Made by a program: the position numbers and the translations under genes. Below, one piece after another: positions 61,707-64,000 of a stretch of DNA of 64,000 nucleotides; positions within the stretch are counted from its first letter, which is position 1; every line of letters starts with the position of its first letter. The notes beneath the pieces are model-generated. The model was not told where the DNA came from. It made no database searches and saw only the letters and a program-made list of their open reading frames with translations. This DNA is from Paenibacillus_D sp047238105 (GTDB taxonomy: Bacteria; Bacillota; Bacilli; Paenibacillales; Paenibacillaceae), in the NCBI RefSeq assembly GCF_047238105.1, contig NZ_JBDFMD010000001.1, forward strand, positions 6,448,001 through 6,512,000, read 5' to 3'.

Positions 61707-62429
61707 ATGGCTATGGAAATCGATCCGCGTACGATGAAGACGATCCTGCAGCTGCAATGGTCGCAGCCGGTTGGTCTGGATGGGCAAGGCTCAGACCCTG
61801 TCGATTCGCTGTTTGATACGATGCTCGAACAACTGATGAACAGCGAAGCGGCGGCCGGCGCTCCTTCGTCATACCGTCCGGCCACCCTGGACGGGTACCT
61901 GGCTGCACCGCCGGACAGCTATACTGGCAGTCTGCCGGGTCTGCTCCCGGTCCATCCGGGCCTTGCAGAAGCATTGACGATCTCGGAGTCACCGTCCGCC
62001 CCGCATCCGGCGGGCGACACGCCTTATGAATCGTTGATAAGCGAAGCGGCGGCCAAGTACGGTGTGGATCCTTCCTTGGTCAAGGCGGTCATCCAGACGG
62101 AGTCCGGTTTCCGTCCCGATGCCGTTTCTTCCGCAGGGGCCAAGGGACTGATGCAGCTGATGGATGGAACGGCACGCGGTTTGGGCGTCACAGATTCCTT
62201 GGATCCAAGGCAGAACATCGATGGCGGCACCCGCTACCTGGCTTATCTGCTGGGTAAGTACGACGGCCATCTGCAGGTTGCGTTGGCGGCTTACAATGCG
62301 GGACCCGGACGTGTCGACAGGTTGGGGATCCGTACCGATTCGGATTTGCAGGCGAAGCAGCAGACCTTGCCGCATGAGACACAGCGATATGTGGGCAAAG
62401 TAGCTGAGGCATTGCGTATGTTCAACTGA
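61707..62429 (+). CDS. Lytic transglycosylase domain-containing protein (SLT)
   Basis: 240 residues. The first about 100 are a variable, Pro/Gly-rich region. The C-terminal Slt70-like domain shows KAVIQTESGFRPDAVSSAGAKGLMQLM, broken by the conserved Glu at about 132 (catalytic acid), then NIDGGTRYLAYLL and ALAAYNAGPGRVDR. It cleaves peptidoglycan glycan strands to 1,6-anhydro products. No classical signal peptide is seen. SD GGAGGC precedes ATG. Confidence 0.9.
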   Translation: MAMEIDPRTMKTILQLQWSQPVGLDGQGSDPVDSLFDTMLEQLMNSEAAAGAPSSYRPATLDGYLAAPPDSYTGSLPGLLPVHPGLAEALTISESPSAPHPAGDTPYESLISEAAAKYGVDPSLVKAVIQTESGFRPDAVSSAGAKGLMQLMDGTARGLGVTDSLDPRQNIDGGTRYLAYLLGKYDGHLQVALAAYNAGPGRVDRLGIRTDSDLQAKQQTLPHETQRYVGKVAEALRMFN

Positions 62430-62547
62430 CGGCACAAGCGCACGCAGTTGACGCAGATGAATTCAAGGATCACGACTACGCCCCCGGCAAGTCACTGGAC
62501 GGGGCGCAGATCAGTGGTCCTTTTACTATGAGAGAAGAGGTGGCGGT

Positions 62548-63693
62548 ATGCTTTACTTTGATCACAGCGCGTCGGCACCGCCCCGCGAGGACGTCGTGCG
62601 TACGATGATGGAGGTGATGACCAGGCATTTTGCCAATCCGGCATCGCTTCACCGCGCAGGTGTTGAAGCGGATCGCCTGCTCACCCGGTCTCGCGAAGTG
62701 CTGGGTGCCGTGTTCGGCGTAAGTCCCTCCGAGTGGATCTTTACATCAGGCGGCACGGAGAGTAATAATCTGGCCATCTTCGGCGCTGCGAGAGCAAAGC
62801 AGCGCCAGGGCAAGCATCTGATCACGAACACAACTGAGCATGCCAGCGTGTATGAGACGTTTCGTCAACTGGAGAGGGAAGGCTTCGAGGTGACCTGGCT
62901 GTCAGTCGACCGCCAAGGCCGCATAGATCCCCAGCAGCTCGCCCGTGCGATCCGGGAGGATACGACGCTGGTCAGTATGATGCATGTCAATAACGAGACA
63001 GGTGCGATCCAGCCCATCCCGGAATCAGCTGCTGTACTGGCAGCCCATCCCCGCATACTCTTCCATGTCGACGCCGTTCAGAGTGTAGGCAAGCTGCCCG
63101 TCATGCTGCGGCCTTGGCGGATCGATCTGCTCAGTATATCCGCACACAAGCTCGGTGGACCCAAAGGAACGGGAATGCTATATGTCAGAGGAGGCGTGCA
63201 GCTGCAGCCGCTCCTCTATGGAGGCGGTCAGGAAGGAGGCAGCCGGGCAGGGACTTCCAATGTTCCCGGTATCGTCGCATCGACGAAGGCCGTTCGATTG
63301 GCGGTCGAGAGCCAGCCGCAGCGGTTCGAGCGCATGAAGGCGCTCGGTGAGCGGCTCCGGATGCGGCTTGCGGGTACAGCTGGCGTCTTCTTGACCGAAG
63401 TCGAGGCTGCCCCTCATATTATACATCTCTGCTGTCCCGGCCTGAAGCCGGAGGTGCTCGTCCACATGCTCGAGGAGGAGGGGATCTTCATCTCTACCCA
63501 GTCTGCCTGTTCCTCGAAGTCCGGGCAGCCAAGCCGGGTGCTGCAGGCGATGGGAATGGAACGCTCGGCTGCCGAGAGCGGTCTTCGAATCAGTCTCGGC
63601 GACGAGCATAAGGAGACGGATATCGACAAGCTTGCGAAATGTCTGGCAGGCGCGGTCTCGCGTCTGCAGCGACTTGAGAAAGGAAGAGGATGA
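62548..63693 (+). CDS. Cysteine desulfurase (NifS/IscS family, NifZ-type)
   Basis: 381 residues. FDHSASAPPREDVVRTMMEVM opens the PLP aminotransferase-V fold. TSGGTESNNLAIFGAAR binds phosphate, VDAVQSVGKLPV provides Asp/Gln contacts, SISAHKLGGPKGTGMLY carries the Schiff-base Lys, and STQSACSSK holds the sulfur-accepting Cys. It delivers sulfur from cysteine. Its end overlaps thiI, as in the Bacillus nifZ-thiI pair, so its sulfur probably goes to tRNA 4-thiouridine. Confidence 0.93.
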   Translation: MLYFDHSASAPPREDVVRTMMEVMTRHFANPASLHRAGVEADRLLTRSREVLGAVFGVSPSEWIFTSGGTESNNLAIFGAARAKQRQGKHLITNTTEHASVYETFRQLEREGFEVTWLSVDRQGRIDPQQLARAIREDTTLVSMMHVNNETGAIQPIPESAAVLAAHPRILFHVDAVQSVGKLPVMLRPWRIDLLSISAHKLGGPKGTGMLYVRGGVQLQPLLYGGGQEGGSRAGTSNVPGIVASTKAVRLAVESQPQRFERMKALGERLRMRLAGTAGVFLTEVEAAPHIIHLCCPGLKPEVLVHMLEEEGIFISTQSACSSKSGQPSRVLQAMGMERSAAESGLRISLGDEHKETDIDKLAKCLAGAVSRLQRLEKGRG

Positions 63694-64000
63694 TGGCCGG
63701 CTACGATAGATTGATCTTGCGGTTCGGTGAGTATACGATCAAGGGCAAAAACCGGAACCGCTTCGAGAAACGCATGACAGAGCATGTCCGAAATGCCCTT
63801 GCGTCATATCCCGAGCTTGAGATCCAGCGCGCCTATGGCAGGATCTATGTTCATTTGCACGGGCAGCCGCATGCTGCGGTGATCGAGCGGGTCCGTGACA
63901 TCTTTGGCATTGTCTCCATCAGTCCGGCACGCGCAGTGCCGCCTGAGCTTGCACAAATCCAAGAAGCTTCGCTGGAGATCATCCGGGGTTATGATGACAA
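63693..64000 (+). CDS. thiI: tRNA 4-thiouridine synthetase ThiI, N-terminal part (3' truncated by window)
   Basis: About 102 residues are visible. DRLILRFGEYTIKGKNRNRF is the typical ThiI opening, followed by the ferredoxin-like/THUMP region (RIYVHLHGQPHAAVIERVRDIFGI, broken by turns, then SISPAR). ThiI uses the desulfurase persulfide to make s4U8 in tRNA and may also serve thiazole synthesis. Tandem ATGs at 63690/63693 overlap the upstream stop. SD AAAGGAAGAGG. The catalytic domain lies beyond the window. Confidence 0.92.
   Translation, partial: MAGYDRLILRFGEYTIKGKNRNRFEKRMTEHVRNALASYPELEIQRAYGRIYVHLHGQPHAAVIERVRDIFGIVSISPARAVPPELAQIQEASLEIIRGYDD

Overview
The window reads as a moderately GC-rich chromosome segment of a Paenibacillaceae bacterium (Paenibacillus/Cohnella-like). 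Two things support this. The core gene order rpsU-yqeY ... nfeD-floA ... yqfC-yqfD-phoH-pgpH-ybeY-dgkA-cdd-era-yqzL-recO-(T-box)glyQ-glyS-yqfL-yqxD-dnaG-sigA-trmK-nif3 is the Bacillus order. The large glycan-use locus, with an LplB/YtcP-type ABC importer and a membrane-anchored AraC regulator, is typical of Paenibacillus. No tRNA, rRNA or CRISPR array was seen.

Layout. 1-1.3 kb: the 3' end of a secreted modular protein. 1.4-23.5 kb: a Gram-positive polysaccharide utilisation locus. It holds a D-2-hydroxyacid dehydrogenase, a sugar isomerase/epimerase, two DUF4038 (GH140-like) hydrolases, a GH78 alpha-L-rhamnosidase, a GntR/FCD regulator, a sulfatase, a membrane AraC regulator, two permeases and a lipoprotein binding protein. 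An (alpha/alpha)-barrel protein, a GH43-like propeller, a Gfo/Idh oxidoreductase, a nitrilase-family amidohydrolase and a D-serine ammonia-lyase-like enzyme follow. 23.5-26.9 kb: a MoxR/DUF58/DUF4129 membrane operon. 27-28 kb: HIT, rpsU and yqeY. 28.1-30.0 kb: an intact IS1182-family element with an 8-bp target duplication, inserted in the loop of a terminator-like hairpin. 30.4-36.2 kb: a chemoreceptor, nfeD, floA, a small membrane protein and an isolated LamG-fold protein. 36.3-55.4 kb: the conserved yqf/dnaG/sigA macro-cluster. 55.45-55.86 kb: RNase P RNA (rnpB, type B). 56-58.2 kb: a second putative glycoside hydrolase, possibly in the same regulon as the big locus. 58.3-64 kb: subtilisin-like protease, YpuI, DUF1540, a small membrane protein, a lytic transglycosylase, a cysteine desulfurase and the start of thiI.

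How the parts fit: extracellular or cytoplasmic glycosidases and a sulfatase would trim a rhamnose-containing, perhaps sulfated, plant or algal glycan. The ABC importer takes up oligomers. The AraC and GntR proteins would regulate the locus; a repeated box related to CATAATTTGTGA lies before the operons at 1.5, 14.1 and 56.1 kb.

The most interesting unexplained signal is a structured element present twice, at 29765-29907 inside the IS and at 43440-43626 between era and yqzL. Both copies share two sequence blocks (CGAAGTCGCTTTC and AACAGCGATCGGAAG) but have covarying helices, including a conserved bulged A and a conserved G-T pair. A third 3' remnant lies at 44711-44735. This looks like an undescribed (to me) structured RNA that may travel with, or be exploited by, IS elements.
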